The notes beneath the pieces are model-generated. The model had not been told where the DNA came from. It searched no databases and saw only the letters and a list, made by a program, of their open reading frames with translations. The translations under genes and the position numbers were made by a program. Shown here in pieces: positions 48,680 to 58,921 of a stretch of DNA of 64,000 nucleotides. The stretch is from an uncultured Ruminococcus sp. (GTDB lineage: Bacteria > Bacillota > Clostridia > Lachnospirales > Lachnospiraceae): assembly GCA_900541505.1 (NCBI GenBank), contig UQKK01000014.1:11242-75241 (forward strand), in the 5' to 3' direction. Position 1 is the first letter of the stretch. The number at the start of each line of letters is the position of its first letter.

Positions 48680-49088
48680 ATTTTCTTCTCACCCAGACAT
48701 GACAAAATTACATATTACAATCTCGTATTTTTATTTTGGCATTCGTAGTAAAACCGTAGTACCCCACTATCCCTATTGCACCGATTTGCCCCGCTTCACC
48801 AAAGTTCATGCCCTCAAGCCCAATAATGCTTCTCTCCTGCCGTGGCATATAAATAATATCCTAATCATTTACCTAAATCTCCTTATATCATCATATCCTT
48901 TATACAAAGAATACAAATTCGTATTACTGCTTTATACAATTGCGCATATTCCTTACACACGATCAAGACTATTCCAGGATACCTTGTACGACCATTACTT
49001 GCCCTCAGTTTACAATGCTTCCTGCTTTTAATAAGCCTCTGAAGTCATAAGCAGCCATTGCCTAGCACATATTCCCTATGCGGTGAAC
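48680..49088. other. noncoding AT-rich interval
   Basis: About 410 bp between the R-M island terminator and the gene at 49089. A 110-codon plus-strand frame here has no ribosome binding site and no protein-like pattern. Nothing else was recognised; it may be eroded sequence at the island border. Confidence 0.5.
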
Positions 49089-49397
49089 TCATTCATAAAT
49101 CCGAAAATCAAACCCATCCTCCGGCTCACCAATCGGATATCCCAGAATTTTCTCCGCTTTGTTCTTGAAATCCGCAAACCAGTCATCCCATTCCTGTTGT
49201 GGCAGTTCAGCATAAAACTGTAATCCGCTAGCCTCCAGCGACGCCTCAATCAGTTTTCCATCATAGCCGTACCATTGCGGACATCCATCCGTAAACCCTC
49301 TGTAATGCGGCAGCTGCGCAAACATCTCCACAAGCGCATTCCAGAGATTCTCAGGTATTGAATAATGTATGTTCAGATTATGATTATGTATATCCAT
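49089..49397 (-). CDS. conserved small protein, function unknown
   Basis: A 102-residue acidic protein, MDIHNHNLNIHYSIPENLWN, then ALVEMFAQLPHYRGFTDGCPQWYGYDGKLIEASLEASGLQFYAELPQQEWDDWFADFKNKAEKILGYPIGEPEDGFDFRIYE. The Trp/Tyr-rich acidic build and EPEDGFDF end recall families found as orphan immunity-like proteins, but no toxin gene is adjacent. An AAGGAGA site precedes the ATG. Confidence 0.72.
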   Translation of the reverse strand: MDIHNHNLNIHYSIPENLWNALVEMFAQLPHYRGFTDGCPQWYGYDGKLIEASLEASGLQFYAELPQQEWDDWFADFKNKAEKILGYPIGEPEDGFDFRIYE

Positions 49398-50004
49398 GTA
49401 TGCTTCTCCTTGTTAACATTTTATTTTGATAAACACAGCCTGTTTCCATTTAACTCTACGCTGCTATAATCTTACGCACATCGCAAAGCTCACATATTTG
49501 TATTCCCGCTGCTGCCATAAGAAATGCAATCGATTTGCTTTCCCTATCACTTCACTGCTTTAATATGCCGCAGGATTGGCAAAGCATTCACCTTCGTAAT
49601 GTAAATGAGCTTCCTGTAATTTTCTCTCTCATGTAGTGTCTGTTTCATCCTGGCTATGAACAATGAAAGCTCCTGAATCCAGCACCTAATTGTCCTGGAC
49701 ACTGATGCTTTCTGCAAAATATTTTGAAGCAATGATGCATAACTGCACCCATCATCCTCTATGCCTTTTCCATTGTTCATAATGCTTTGACTCCTGGATA
49801 TCACTATCCTCACAGAATTTATCCTCATGCACACGATTTCCCCTGCATGAGTTTTTATATAACGCATGGTGCTGAAACAAATCCACACGTCTTATAAGCA
49901 ATCGTAACAATGAAACCTCACGCTTTTGCATATTGTACATGTTCTGCTGTTTCCCTGTTACCTGTCCATGGTATCATGAAATGCTGTGATTGACAAATCC
50001 CTTT
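49398..50004. other. interval with no secure gene
   Basis: About 600 bp. Overlapping minus-strand frames of 113 and 62 codons (49547-49940) contain no recognised domain and no good ribosome binding site. They may be decayed coding DNA. Nothing else was recognised. Confidence 0.45.
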
Positions 50005-51630
50005 CTACAGATTTTTCAGTTTTTCCATGATTTCATCGTATTCCTGCTCCAGTACCTCTTTATCTCCTTGATTCTGCAGTAGACGATTCACCACCTCACT
50101 CCTGCGCATATCCAGAATCATCCGCCTTGTTTCCCTTTCGCGTTCATAGTCCTTTTTTCCCTTATCCGCTTTGTTTACACGCTCCTGTGGCAGATAGAGT
50201 GTTCCGCCCTGAAGTTTCCATACCTCAGTTGCGACATCCCGGATAAAGGCAGCATCATGTGATACAAACAATACACTGCCTTCATAATTTTGTAGCAGCT
50301 TTGTCATACAGCGTATGGATGGAAGGTCAAGATAATTCGTCGGCTCATCCAGTAAAAGCAGATTACAAGCACTTACCATCAGCTTGGCAAAGCTTAACCG
50401 CATCCGTTCGCCGCCACTCAAAAACGCAACCCGTTTGCTTAAATCCTGCTGCCGAAACAACAGGCGATCCAGTATTCCCCGGATAACTGCATCCCCCTGT
50501 ACACTGTCTGCAGCCGCATTTTCATACACCGTCTTATCCTCCTGCAGATTTTCAAATTGCTGAAACAGCTGTCCGATTTTAACACGGGGTGCTTTCCATA
50601 CTGCGTCATTCCCCTCTGCAATCGCATGAAGCAACGTGGTTTTCCCGCTGCCATTCTCCCCAACCAAAGCTACTCTGCTATGATTTTTCATAAAGAAATG
50701 AATATCTTTCAGCACACAGTGATCGCCATATGAAACACGCAGCCTCTGTGCTTTTAACAGCCATTTCCCCTGCGGCAGATCCATCGCCTGCAGGTTCATA
50801 CGAATCGCTTCCTGCTCATCAACAGGCTTCACCTTTTCCAGCTGGTCAATACGTGTGGCTATCGCATCCGCCTGGCGATGCAACGCCTTATAAATACCAT
50901 CCTTTGACTTTCGCAAAGCCACCTTTCCTCGCATTTTTTGTTCACTGCTGGAAATCCCCCGCGGCTTTCTTGCCGCCTTATCAGCCTGTCTGATTTTCCG
51001 CTCATATGCATCCTGCAGCTTACGGCGTTGTTTCTCAACCGTCTCATAGCGGTGCTGCTGACTTCTTCTAAGCGCCTCCTTTTGTCGAAGATAGCTTTCA
51101 TAATTTCCATCATACACATGCAGGGTACCATATGAAAGCTCAATGATCTGATTACATACATCCTGAAGAAGTGTTTGGTCATGTGTAACAAGCACAAAGG
51201 TATCCATTGTCTGCAGCAGCTGCTTAACATAGGCTATCCCCTTTTGATCCAGATTACTCGTTGGTTCATCCAGCAGAAAAAGATGACAATTTTTACTCAA
51301 TGCCTCTGATAAACGAAGTCTCTGCCGCTCTCCGCCACTAAACTGCTCCTGTTCAAGCAGATGGGCAACTGATAATTCACGTAATTTCCTACCATCACCA
51401 TACACCGTATCCTGGGACAGCTGTGCAAAGTAGGAGAGCGTACAAAACCGCTTCAAGCATCCTTCCTCCGGTATACAGCTGCCCTCCAGAATACGTAGAA
51501 GCGTCGTTTTTCCACTTCCATTAGCACCAATCAGACCAATTCGCTGGCCCTGGTGGAGCTGCCACAGCGGTATCCTGAACAGCTCCCTGTCATCAAATCT
51601 CTTTACTATTTGCTGTAATTCAAGCAGCAT
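50005..51630 (-). CDS. ABC-F family ATPase (ribosome-protection type candidate)
   Basis: A 541-residue soluble protein with two NBDs and no membrane segment. NBD1: GANGSGKTT (residues ~34-42), FSGGERQ, FLLDEPTSNLD. NBD2: GENGSGKTT (~318-326), LSGGERM, LLLDEPTNYLD. The linker between them (about 190-290) is long, basic and coiled (ALRRSQQHRYETVEKQRRKLQDAYERKIRQADK), as in antibiotic-resistance ABC-F proteins of the Msr/Lsa/Vga type that displace drugs from the ribosome. The C-terminal extension is charged. Which drugs, if any, cannot be told. A -10-like TATAAT lies at 51717-51712. Confidence 0.88.
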   Translation of the reverse strand: MLLELQQIVKRFDDRELFRIPLWQLHQGQRIGLIGANGSGKTTLLRILEGSCIPEEGCLKRFCTLSYFAQLSQDTVYGDGRKLRELSVAHLLEQEQFSGGERQRLRLSEALSKNCHLFLLDEPTSNLDQKGIAYVKQLLQTMDTFVLVTHDQTLLQDVCNQIIELSYGTLHVYDGNYESYLRQKEALRRSQQHRYETVEKQRRKLQDAYERKIRQADKAARKPRGISSSEQKMRGKVALRKSKDGIYKALHRQADAIATRIDQLEKVKPVDEQEAIRMNLQAMDLPQGKWLLKAQRLRVSYGDHCVLKDIHFFMKNHSRVALVGENGSGKTTLLHAIAEGNDAVWKAPRVKIGQLFQQFENLQEDKTVYENAAADSVQGDAVIRGILDRLLFRQQDLSKRVAFLSGGERMRLSFAKLMVSACNLLLLDEPTNYLDLPSIRCMTKLLQNYEGSVLFVSHDAAFIRDVATEVWKLQGGTLYLPQERVNKADKGKKDYERERETRRMILDMRRSEVVNRLLQNQGDKEVLEQEYDEIMEKLKNL

Positions 51631-51639
51631 TATGATTCC

Positions 51640-52036
51640 TCCCTTATAGCGGGTGGATTACCATATATAAAAATCTATGCTCCTGCTTCTGCTATATAGG
51701 ATACAGCAGGCATTATAAAAGGAACAAAATGATAAAAACACAATGATAATTCCATTACAATCCGCAAAACAATACATACACAAGGGTATGCTAAACGTTT
51801 TATCCGATACTGTTTATGAAATTATCTAATTCTCATCGCTTCTGTTCCTCAATCTTTCTTCTTATAGCTTTATTATACGGCATGTTTTCAATTCGTCAAG
51901 TCCGTATTTGATTGCTTCTGCTCTATGCTGACTATTTTCTTTATCGCAAGCCCTGCTCCTAGTCAAGTCATAGTTTTTCCTATTAGATACGTATGCAGCT
52001 TACCTCAGTATTACAACAACTATGTCTTACCGCCTG
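51640..52036. other. ABC-F leader and noncoding interval
   Basis: About 400 bp. The part nearest the ABC-F gene has a TATAAT (minus, 51717-51712) followed by overlapping inverted repeats CCTGCT/AGCAGG and CTGCTGTA/TATAGCAG (about 51678-51710) and a run of T. This may be an attenuator-type leader, though no clear leader peptide is seen. The remainder has no recognised feature. Confidence 0.4.
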
Positions 52037-52240
52037 TCACACGGAAAACGGCATGATGCTGTAGCGTATTCTTTGAATCATATCCGGATTCTTTACTGGA
52101 AGAAAATCCGCCAGATGAATGATTTTTACGTTATTGAGATTACCTGCCGCATGCTCGTCAAGCATAACAACATATTTTAGATACTGGTCTTTAATCTCAA
52201 GGAGATTGGCGAACCGCTCAATCTGATTCCTTCGGCAGTC
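52037..52240 (-). pseudogene. C-terminal remnant of an AAA-type ATPase (DUF4143 group)
   Basis: The frame encoding NQIERFANLLEIKDQYLKYVVMLDEHAAGNLNNVKIIHLADFLPV resembles the last part of the AAA ATPase/DUF4143 family, whose members typically end with a 'KYV.. D.....GI..... L.DFL' pattern. The ATPase and middle domains are missing, and the upstream DNA (52260-52460) does not restore them. It is a decayed gene fragment. Confidence 0.55.
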
Positions 52241-52463
52241 TGCAGCACACTTGAACATATATACACATTATGCCATACTGCGTAAAGGAAAATGAATATA
52301 TATCGACTGTATAAAACGCATCTGCCTGCTGCCGTAAGCCTTGCTTTGATGTGGTTTTCACGAGTTGCGTTAGGACCATTCGCACCAATTATACCTACTT
52401 TATACCGGATAAAATTTCCGTGTTTTCCCCTTCTTAGACGATACGCCGTTTCCTGCACAAGAA

Positions 52464-52874
52464 TCACTCATGCTTCTTGATCCATGCAGTAAAAGCCTCT
52501 GCACAGCTTCTGTAATCAGAAGCTGAAAACCGGTCTGACACAGCTCCCTTTTTTAGGTAGTAAATGCCCGGAGTCGCATAGAAATCAGGAAACAGCTCCT
52601 TTACAATTCCCTCTTGCTGTGCTGCCTCCTCCAGCTTTACGACATAAAGAATCGTATCCTGTGATGGCTCCCATGTGGAAAGCATCGTCTTAAAATCCTT
52701 GCAGGAGAAACACATGGATTGCGTAAGGACAACCACAAAGCTTTGCTTCTCCTTAACCATGGCTGCCACATCATATATCGTAACCTCTTTTACCTCTGCC
52801 TTAGCTCTGTGTGCCTGACAGCCGCAGCACAAAGCAAGCAAAAAAACTGTCAGCCATCTGTATCGTAAACGCAT
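52464..52874 (-). CDS. thioredoxin-like lipoprotein
   Basis: A 136-residue protein starting MRLRYRWLTVFLLALCCGCQ. A lipobox (LCCGC) at residues ~15-19 predicts lipid anchoring outside the membrane. The mature part has a thioredoxin-like pattern: FVVVLTQSMCFSCKDFKTML with CFSC as the active-site CxxC, and the cis-Pro region DFYATPGIYYLKKGAVSDRF. It probably acts in extracytoplasmic disulfide exchange. The neighbouring genes give no partner. Confidence 0.82.
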   Translation of the reverse strand: MRLRYRWLTVFLLALCCGCQAHRAKAEVKEVTIYDVAAMVKEKQSFVVVLTQSMCFSCKDFKTMLSTWEPSQDTILYVVKLEEAAQQEGIVKELFPDFYATPGIYYLKKGAVSDRFSASDYRSCAEAFTAWIKKHE

Positions 52875-53054
52875 AGCACCGCCTCCTGTTCTTCATTTTT
52901 CCATAAACCAAAGCCCTGCGCAAGCACAGACCGATATCCTTAACAGACTCTTTACAGTACCTTTTCCTGTCTTTTATAGAAAAACATTTCATATACAAGG
53001 TCAAATTACTTGAAAAAGATGGTACAATAATAAGATGAAAGCAGGGGTGTATGT

Positions 53055-56000
53055 ATGGAGTTTACGAATGCACAGATCCGGGATTTCGCCGGAAGTGATG
53101 AACAATATGAAAACGCAAAAAGGCTGGTAGAGGAACAAAGAATCGTCTCTCTGGATATTGATGATTTTACATCCAATGAGATTATTATGGTCAACGCTAC
53201 GATCAAAGATGGAAAGGACTATAGGGAAGTCAATATGTCCATTGATAAGGATGATGTAACCGTGCGCGCACATTTATGCAGCTGTCCGCAGCATGGAAAA
53301 AACACATTGTCCTGTGTACATTGTACCGCTGTTTTAATAAAGCTGAATGAGGAGCATGAAAAGAAGCAGAAGGAAGCAGATGCCCAGATACCCGCACAGG
53401 AGCATGACAGCTATGCGATTGCCCTCATGAATGCTTATGAGGAACAGATTATTTATTCCTCCTTGGCAATGAATCTGAAGCAGTCGATACATATCGAGCC
53501 GGTGCTGGAGATACGGCAGCGTACTATTTTGGCTCTGACCCTGAAGGTTGGAAATGCAAAGCGCTATATCGTAAAGGATATTGCCCAATTTTTGGATGAT
53601 ATCCGTCATAATGTGAAAAAGAGCTATGGCAAGGAGCTTGAATTTCTGCATAACCGTTTGAGCTTTGATGAAGAAAGCCAAAAGCTGATTGATTTCATGC
53701 TGCATCATGAGCATGACGTCCTTTATTTTCAAAACAGACATGCATTGGCACGCTGTCCGCAGGCACGGAATATGTGTATGACACCGGATGCACTGGATGA
53801 ATTTTACAGCCTGTACGCCGGAGAGGATGTCATGCACCGGATGAAGGAAAAAATGTTGATCAATATGCGCTTTACAGACGAGAATCCGCAGCTGCACATG
53901 GAGGTGAAAAAGCTGGAGGATACCTCCTACGAAATTGCCCTGAGCACTTTGAATTATCGGCTCTTTGAAGGACGCAATCACCTGTATGTACTGATGGATC
54001 ACATATTGTACCGCTGTGATGAGGCCTACACAAAAACCTGCAGCCGTCTGCTTACGACTTGTCTGGAAAAGAAAAAGCCGCTGGTTCTGAGTAAAGAGCT
54101 GATGCCGACCTTTTATAATAATGTGATTATGAATACACGCAAACACATTCCCTTGCACGGAGTGGATATTTCAGAATTTGCTCCGCTGCCGCTGGAATGC
54201 AGACTATATATTGATATGCCCAAGCATAATGTCATTTCCGCACGGCTGATGTACTGCTATGGAAATGAGGAATACAACGCTTTCAGTACAAGTGCCCTTT
54301 CCACCTCCAGAAACTTCAACGATGAAATTGCGGTCCGCCTTGTATTTACCCGCTATATGACCCGGATTGACGCCATGGAGGGAATCGCCTATATCGAGCA
54401 TTCCCAGGATGCCATGTATGAATTTCTCAATCATGGTCTTGAGGAGCTGGGAACAACCTGTGAGGTATTTGCGACCGATAAATTCAAGAAGCTGCAAATC
54501 AAGGAAAGCGTCAATATCTCCATGGGTGTGCGCATTGAAAGCGATTTGCTGGAAATCAATTTTGACACCTATGATTTTCCTGTCAATGAGCTGCAGGATG
54601 TTCTGGCCTCCTATCGGATGAACAAGAAGTATTACCGCATGAAAAACGGCTCCTTTGTCAATATCGAGGACAGTGCTTTACAGGAGCTGAGTGCCATTCT
54701 TGATGGGATGCATGTAAGTGAAAAAGAAATGAACAGCGGTGTTATCAAGGTACCGAAATATCGTTCCCTGTATATTGACAACAGTCTGAAGGACAGTGAA
54801 ATGATCAAGGTGGATCGAGATTCCTCCTTCAAGGATATCATCCGTGGAATCCGGAATGTAAAGGACAGTGATTTTGCTGTACCGCCGGCTTTGAAATCCA
54901 TTTTACGTAACTATCAGAAGACCGGATTTCGCTGGATGAAAACCATGGCTGCCTATGGCTTCAGCGGTATCCTTGCGGATGATATGGGTATCGGTAAAAC
55001 CCTGCAGGTCATCACTCTGCTGGAGGATGAAAAGCTGCATAACAGCGACTCCCTGTCTCTTGTCGTCTGTCCGTCCTCCCTTATTCTCAACTGGCAAAGT
55101 GAAATAGAGAAGTTTTCCAAAACTCTGACAAATATCATTATCAGCGGTACCAGTGATGAGCGAAGGGTGGCAATCATGCAATGCAGGGATTATGATGTCG
55201 TCATCACATCCTATGACTATTTGAAACGGGATATCGAAGCCTATGAGCAATTAAGCTTCCAGTATCAGATTATTGATGAAGCACAGTATATCAAAAACCA
55301 TAACACCAAAAATGCGATCAGTGTCAAGCAGATTCATGCACAGCACCGCTTCGCCCTGACAGGTACACCGATTGAAAACTCACTCGCAGAGCTTTGGAGT
55401 ATCTTTGATTTCCTCATGCCGGGATATCTGTATACCTATACGTATTTCAAAAAGCAGTACGAGCTGCCAATCGTCAAGGAAAACGATATGGGAATGCTGA
55501 AGGAGCTCAAGCGTATGGTGGAACCGTTTATACTGCGGCGTGTGAAAAAGGACGTACTCAAGGAGCTTCCGGAAAAGGTGGAGAACACCATGCTGATCGA
55601 GCTGGATGAGGAAACCAGAAAATTATATATGGCCAATGTATCCCTGATTCGCGATGATTTACATAAGAGCTTCAAGGAAAAGGGATTTGAAAACAGTAAA
55701 ATCATGATTTTAAGTATGCTGACAAGACTTCGTCAGTTATGCTGTGATCCGCGTTTGCTGTATGAAAATTATAACGGTGTCGGTGCCAAAATCAGCGCCT
55801 GCATGGAATTTATTGAAAATTGCCGGGAATCCGGTAAGAAGGTTCTGCTGTTCTCCCAATTTACCTCTTTGCTATCCCTGCTGGAAAAAGAGCTTGTACG
55901 GCAGGATATCCCCTATTATTTATTAAAGGGAAGCACGCCAAAGCTGCAGCGTCAGCAGCTGGTTAACAGCTTTAACAGTGATGATACACCGGTCTTCCTG

Positions 56001-56288
56001 ATTTCCTTAAAAGCAGGCGGTACCGGGTTGAATCTGACGAGTGCAGAGGTGGTCATCCACTTTGATCCATGGTGGAATGTATCCGCACAAAATCAGGCAA
56101 CCGACCGGGCATACCGTATTGGTCAGCATAACAACGTTCAGGTAGTAAAGCTGATTGCCAAGGATACGATTGAAGAGAAAATCATGCAGCTGCAGAGCCT
56201 GAAGCAGGATCTGAGTGATTCTATTATTCACAATAACGAAGGCATAATCACAAGCATGAGCAAAGAGGAGCTGATGGATTTGTTCTAA
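53055..56288 (+). CDS. SWIM zinc-finger SNF2-family helicase/ATPase
   Basis: A 1077-residue protein. A SWIM-type zinc motif lies near residues 76-95 (CSCPQHGKNTLSCVHCTAVL). Residues ~100-600 are the helicase-associated region of bacterial SNF2 proteins. The core begins near 615 with ILRNYQKTGFRWMKTM, Walker A ADDMGIGKTLQ (~641), motif II IIDEAQYIKN (~738), LTGTPIENSLAELWSIFDF, and motifs V/VI LKAGGTGLNLTSA and ATDRAYRIGQ. Related proteins move on DNA or RNA polymerase complexes. ATG 53055 follows GGGGTG. It appears monocistronic. Confidence 0.93.
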   Translation: MEFTNAQIRDFAGSDEQYENAKRLVEEQRIVSLDIDDFTSNEIIMVNATIKDGKDYREVNMSIDKDDVTVRAHLCSCPQHGKNTLSCVHCTAVLIKLNEEHEKKQKEADAQIPAQEHDSYAIALMNAYEEQIIYSSLAMNLKQSIHIEPVLEIRQRTILALTLKVGNAKRYIVKDIAQFLDDIRHNVKKSYGKELEFLHNRLSFDEESQKLIDFMLHHEHDVLYFQNRHALARCPQARNMCMTPDALDEFYSLYAGEDVMHRMKEKMLINMRFTDENPQLHMEVKKLEDTSYEIALSTLNYRLFEGRNHLYVLMDHILYRCDEAYTKTCSRLLTTCLEKKKPLVLSKELMPTFYNNVIMNTRKHIPLHGVDISEFAPLPLECRLYIDMPKHNVISARLMYCYGNEEYNAFSTSALSTSRNFNDEIAVRLVFTRYMTRIDAMEGIAYIEHSQDAMYEFLNHGLEELGTTCEVFATDKFKKLQIKESVNISMGVRIESDLLEINFDTYDFPVNELQDVLASYRMNKKYYRMKNGSFVNIEDSALQELSAILDGMHVSEKEMNSGVIKVPKYRSLYIDNSLKDSEMIKVDRDSSFKDIIRGIRNVKDSDFAVPPALKSILRNYQKTGFRWMKTMAAYGFSGILADDMGIGKTLQVITLLEDEKLHNSDSLSLVVCPSSLILNWQSEIEKFSKTLTNIIISGTSDERRVAIMQCRDYDVVITSYDYLKRDIEAYEQLSFQYQIIDEAQYIKNHNTKNAISVKQIHAQHRFALTGTPIENSLAELWSIFDFLMPGYLYTYTYFKKQYELPIVKENDMGMLKELKRMVEPFILRRVKKDVLKELPEKVENTMLIELDEETRKLYMANVSLIRDDLHKSFKEKGFENSKIMILSMLTRLRQLCCDPRLLYENYNGVGAKISACMEFIENCRESGKKVLLFSQFTSLLSLLEKELVRQDIPYYLLKGSTPKLQRQQLVNSFNSDDTPVFLISLKAGGTGLNLTSAEVVIHFDPWWNVSAQNQATDRAYRIGQHNNVQVVKLIAKDTIEEKIMQLQSLKQDLSDSIIHNNEGIITSMSKEELMDLF

Positions 56289-56878
56289 GTAACCTTTTTA
56301 TAACATTCATTCCTTAAAAATTATCCTTTGCGCTGTGTAAAAAGCTCAGAATATGAAGAAAAGCTATGATGCACATGCAAATCAAGTCTAAACAGCCTTC
56401 CATCGAAATAAAACACCTACCGGAAATAGCTATCCGCCTGTCGCTATATATCCATTCTATAACCATAGGGCACCTACTTTACCATCTCCCTGATTTTTAG
56501 AGTAATGAATTGCCGCATAAAAAATGGTGCCTTTCAGCGGTTTATGAAAATAAAACGTTAAAGAAGCGTTTCATACATAACCTGGCAGCTTCCGGTTACA
56601 GTATATTTGCACATTAAGATACAAATTTCACACGTTAAGGCACAGATAAGGAAAGACAGTACAAAAGGATTGATAAGCATTAAATATCCTAAATTGCACG
56701 ATGCTCATATAACCAAATCTGAGAAGCCTCCTGTTAAAGACAGCCTGTTGCTTGTGCTATATGAACATGCAGATGTTTCACCAGGACGTTTTTTCAACAA
56801 CACCGGAGAACACATTTGTTCTCCTTCTTTGTACTTTTTATGACAGCATTCGCATAGCTTACAAACAGGTGATCGTTC
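56289..56878. other. interval with no secure gene
   Basis: About 590 bp. A 78-codon plus frame (56607-56843) and an opposite frame overlapping it lack family patterns and ribosome binding sites. No terminator for the SNF2 gene is obvious. The promoter for the 56879 operon is probably in the last 250 bp but not identifiable. Confidence 0.45.
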
Positions 56879-58372
56879 ATGAAAAAAGAGCTTCTCTTTC
56901 CGCAGGACTGTGATGGAACACAGTATTTGCGCCGTCTTATTGACGCATATCCCTACGATATCGAAGAAACAAAAATTTTTGACCTGCTTACCACACAGCC
57001 TCACCCCAGTCCCTATCTTGTGGAATTTCTGATGTACGCAGCCTCACTCCCCAAGTTTCGATTATGCAGCTGTGAAGCAGCGCTGACGCCTTCCCTTGAC
57101 AGCCTGTTTGAGAATATGAGTGCTCTGCGGCAAAAGGACAGCAGTCTATTGCATATGCAGCCCTTCAGCTTTGATGCCACACTGCAGTTGACCACATACG
57201 CACTCTCCCACCCCTATGCCCATCTTCCGCTGGAGCATATCCCGTTTATTTCCAAGGTTCAGCTCCACCATATACCGCTTTTTCACCAGCCGGATGCGTC
57301 AGATTTTCCAATCCTGCGTTCCTCCTCCTTTATCTACCGTGATATCAGTATGGATGCCAATGCTTTTTTTGCCATGAGCATTGCGATCGCTGATAAAAAG
57401 GGTATCGTCTATATCTCCCGTGACTGTGTACAGCTAGCCGTCTGTTTATCTGCGCTGTACCCGCTGATCCCGCCGGCGCTGAAGCAGGACTTTATTCTGA
57501 TATTTGGCCTATCCTGTGGAAAGGAACAGGCAAGCTATTATTATGATGAAACCAATCAAATCACCATCGGTCTGGTCAGCGGTACGCAGCGAATGCATCA
57601 CATACAATATCTAAAGGATATGCTGCAAACCCTATACAATACCATCTGTTTAAAAAAGCATGACCTTCCCGTACACGCCTCCATGCTGCAGCTGGATACA
57701 CAAAAACAGCTGAAAGGACTCGTTTTCGCAGGTGAGAGCGGTACAGGAAAGAGTGAACTGCTATATGAATGCCTCCGCTTTTGTGAACAGGAAGCGCTTA
57801 GTGCACATGCGGTGTATGATGATCATGGAACATGGCATTATCTGGATGAGGAAATCGTCAGTACCGGCGGAGAAATCGGTGCTTTAAAAAATATCACGCA
57901 TTCCCGTATCACAACAGTGTTCACCCAATATTCCAGCAGCCTCTTTCTACTGCAGGACAATCAGGAGCTGTACCAGATACTGCCCCTTGTCCCCCATGAA
58001 CAGACACTGCAGTTTCATAAGGTTACACACGTATTTTATCTGGATAATGTCAGTGATGAGCATGGCTGGCGCAGACTGGATACACTGGATGAATGTCTGG
58101 ACCTTTTCCGCAAGGGGCCCTGCCGCAGGCATGGACAGCTAATTTCCTCCTATTTCATAAACCCGCTGGGCTGTGCGCAAAACAAAAGGGTCTGCGATAC
58201 CCTCATCCGTGACTTCTTCACAATACTTTATCTGCAGGATATCCCTGTGTATGTTCTGTACACAAAAGAAGCGGAAACCAACACTCTTCTATATGAGGAA
58301 TATGCATCTGCCATTTTACGTGAAATCCTTGGAAATGATTGCGAAAACGAGGATGAACAGCTATACTTATAG
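56879..58372 (+). CDS. P-loop protein of HprK/PEP-carboxykinase-like type, function unknown
   Basis: A 497-residue protein starting MKKELLFPQDCDGTQYLRRL. Residues 1-230 match nothing I know. A P-loop at residues ~283-292 (FAGESGTGKSELLYECLRF) has the GxSGxGKS form of HPr kinase and PEP carboxykinase. Downstream IVSTGGEIGALKNITHSRITTVFTQYS and a Cys-containing C-terminal half complete it. The canonical PEPCK and HprK catalytic motifs are not evident. It lies 24 nt before pyrR in the same direction, probably co-transcribed. Confidence 0.65.
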   Translation: MKKELLFPQDCDGTQYLRRLIDAYPYDIEETKIFDLLTTQPHPSPYLVEFLMYAASLPKFRLCSCEAALTPSLDSLFENMSALRQKDSSLLHMQPFSFDATLQLTTYALSHPYAHLPLEHIPFISKVQLHHIPLFHQPDASDFPILRSSSFIYRDISMDANAFFAMSIAIADKKGIVYISRDCVQLAVCLSALYPLIPPALKQDFILIFGLSCGKEQASYYYDETNQITIGLVSGTQRMHHIQYLKDMLQTLYNTICLKKHDLPVHASMLQLDTQKQLKGLVFAGESGTGKSELLYECLRFCEQEALSAHAVYDDHGTWHYLDEEIVSTGGEIGALKNITHSRITTVFTQYSSSLFLLQDNQELYQILPLVPHEQTLQFHKVTHVFYLDNVSDEHGWRRLDTLDECLDLFRKGPCRRHGQLISSYFINPLGCAQNKRVCDTLIRDFFTILYLQDIPVYVLYTKEAETNTLLYEEYASAILREILGNDCENEDEQLYL

Positions 58373-58396
58373 TAGCTGCACGTCAGGAGGTAGTAC

Positions 58397-58912
58397 ATGG
58401 AAACAAAGGAAATCATAGACGCGCTTCAGGTAAAACGTTCTCTGGTTCGTATATCGCACGAAATCATTGAACATAATCGCGGTGTAGAGGATATTGTTCT
58501 CATCGGCATTAAGACAAGAGGAGAGATACTCGCCAATCGTCTGGCAGATATCATAGAGAATGTAGAGGCTGTAAAGGTTCCCTGCTTTGCATTGGATGTG
58601 TCTCATTGGAGAGATGATCGGGAGGAGCCTTATCCACTTCCCAAAAGCTCCCTGCCGGTAAAGGATAAAAAGGTGATCCTTGTCGATGATGTTCTCTTTA
58701 AGGGAAGAACGGTACGGGCTGCTATGGATGCCATTATGCACTATGGGAGAGCCAGAGAAATTCAGCTCGCTGTTCTTGTGGATCGCGGACATCGGGAGCT
58801 CCCCATCCGCGCTGATTATATAGGAAAAAACATTCCAAGCTCTCTGAGCGAGGTCATTCGTGTCAGAGTCAGTGAAATTGATGGCAACGACGGCGTTTAT
58901 TTAAGCAAGTGA
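58397..58912 (+). CDS. pyrR: PyrR bifunctional pyrimidine operon regulator / uracil phosphoribosyltransferase
   Basis: A 171-residue protein starting METKEIIDALQVKRSLVRIS. It has the PyrR N-terminal HEIIEHNRG, IKTRGEILANRLA and the PRPP-binding loop VILVDDVLFKGRTVRAAMDA (~94-112). VLVDRGHRELPIRADYIGKNIPSS and VRVSEIDGNDGVYL close the fold. PyrR binds pyr mRNA in response to UMP and has weak uracil phosphoribosyltransferase activity. No pyr genes or PyrR binding loop were recognised beside it. Its stop is 10 nt before the M42 gene. Confidence 0.95.
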   Translation: METKEIIDALQVKRSLVRISHEIIEHNRGVEDIVLIGIKTRGEILANRLADIIENVEAVKVPCFALDVSHWRDDREEPYPLPKSSLPVKDKKVILVDDVLFKGRTVRAAMDAIMHYGRAREIQLAVLVDRGHRELPIRADYIGKNIPSSLSEVIRVRVSEIDGNDGVYLSK

Positions 58913-58921
58913 GGTAATGAA

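Noticed and set aside
48699..49031. 110-codon plus frame
   Set aside because: Aromatic-rich translation of AT-rich DNA, no ribosome binding site, located after a terminator.
49547..49888. 113-codon minus frame suspected as a transposase remnant
   Set aside because: No DDE, HTH or other transposase motif could be found, and no inverted repeats flank it.
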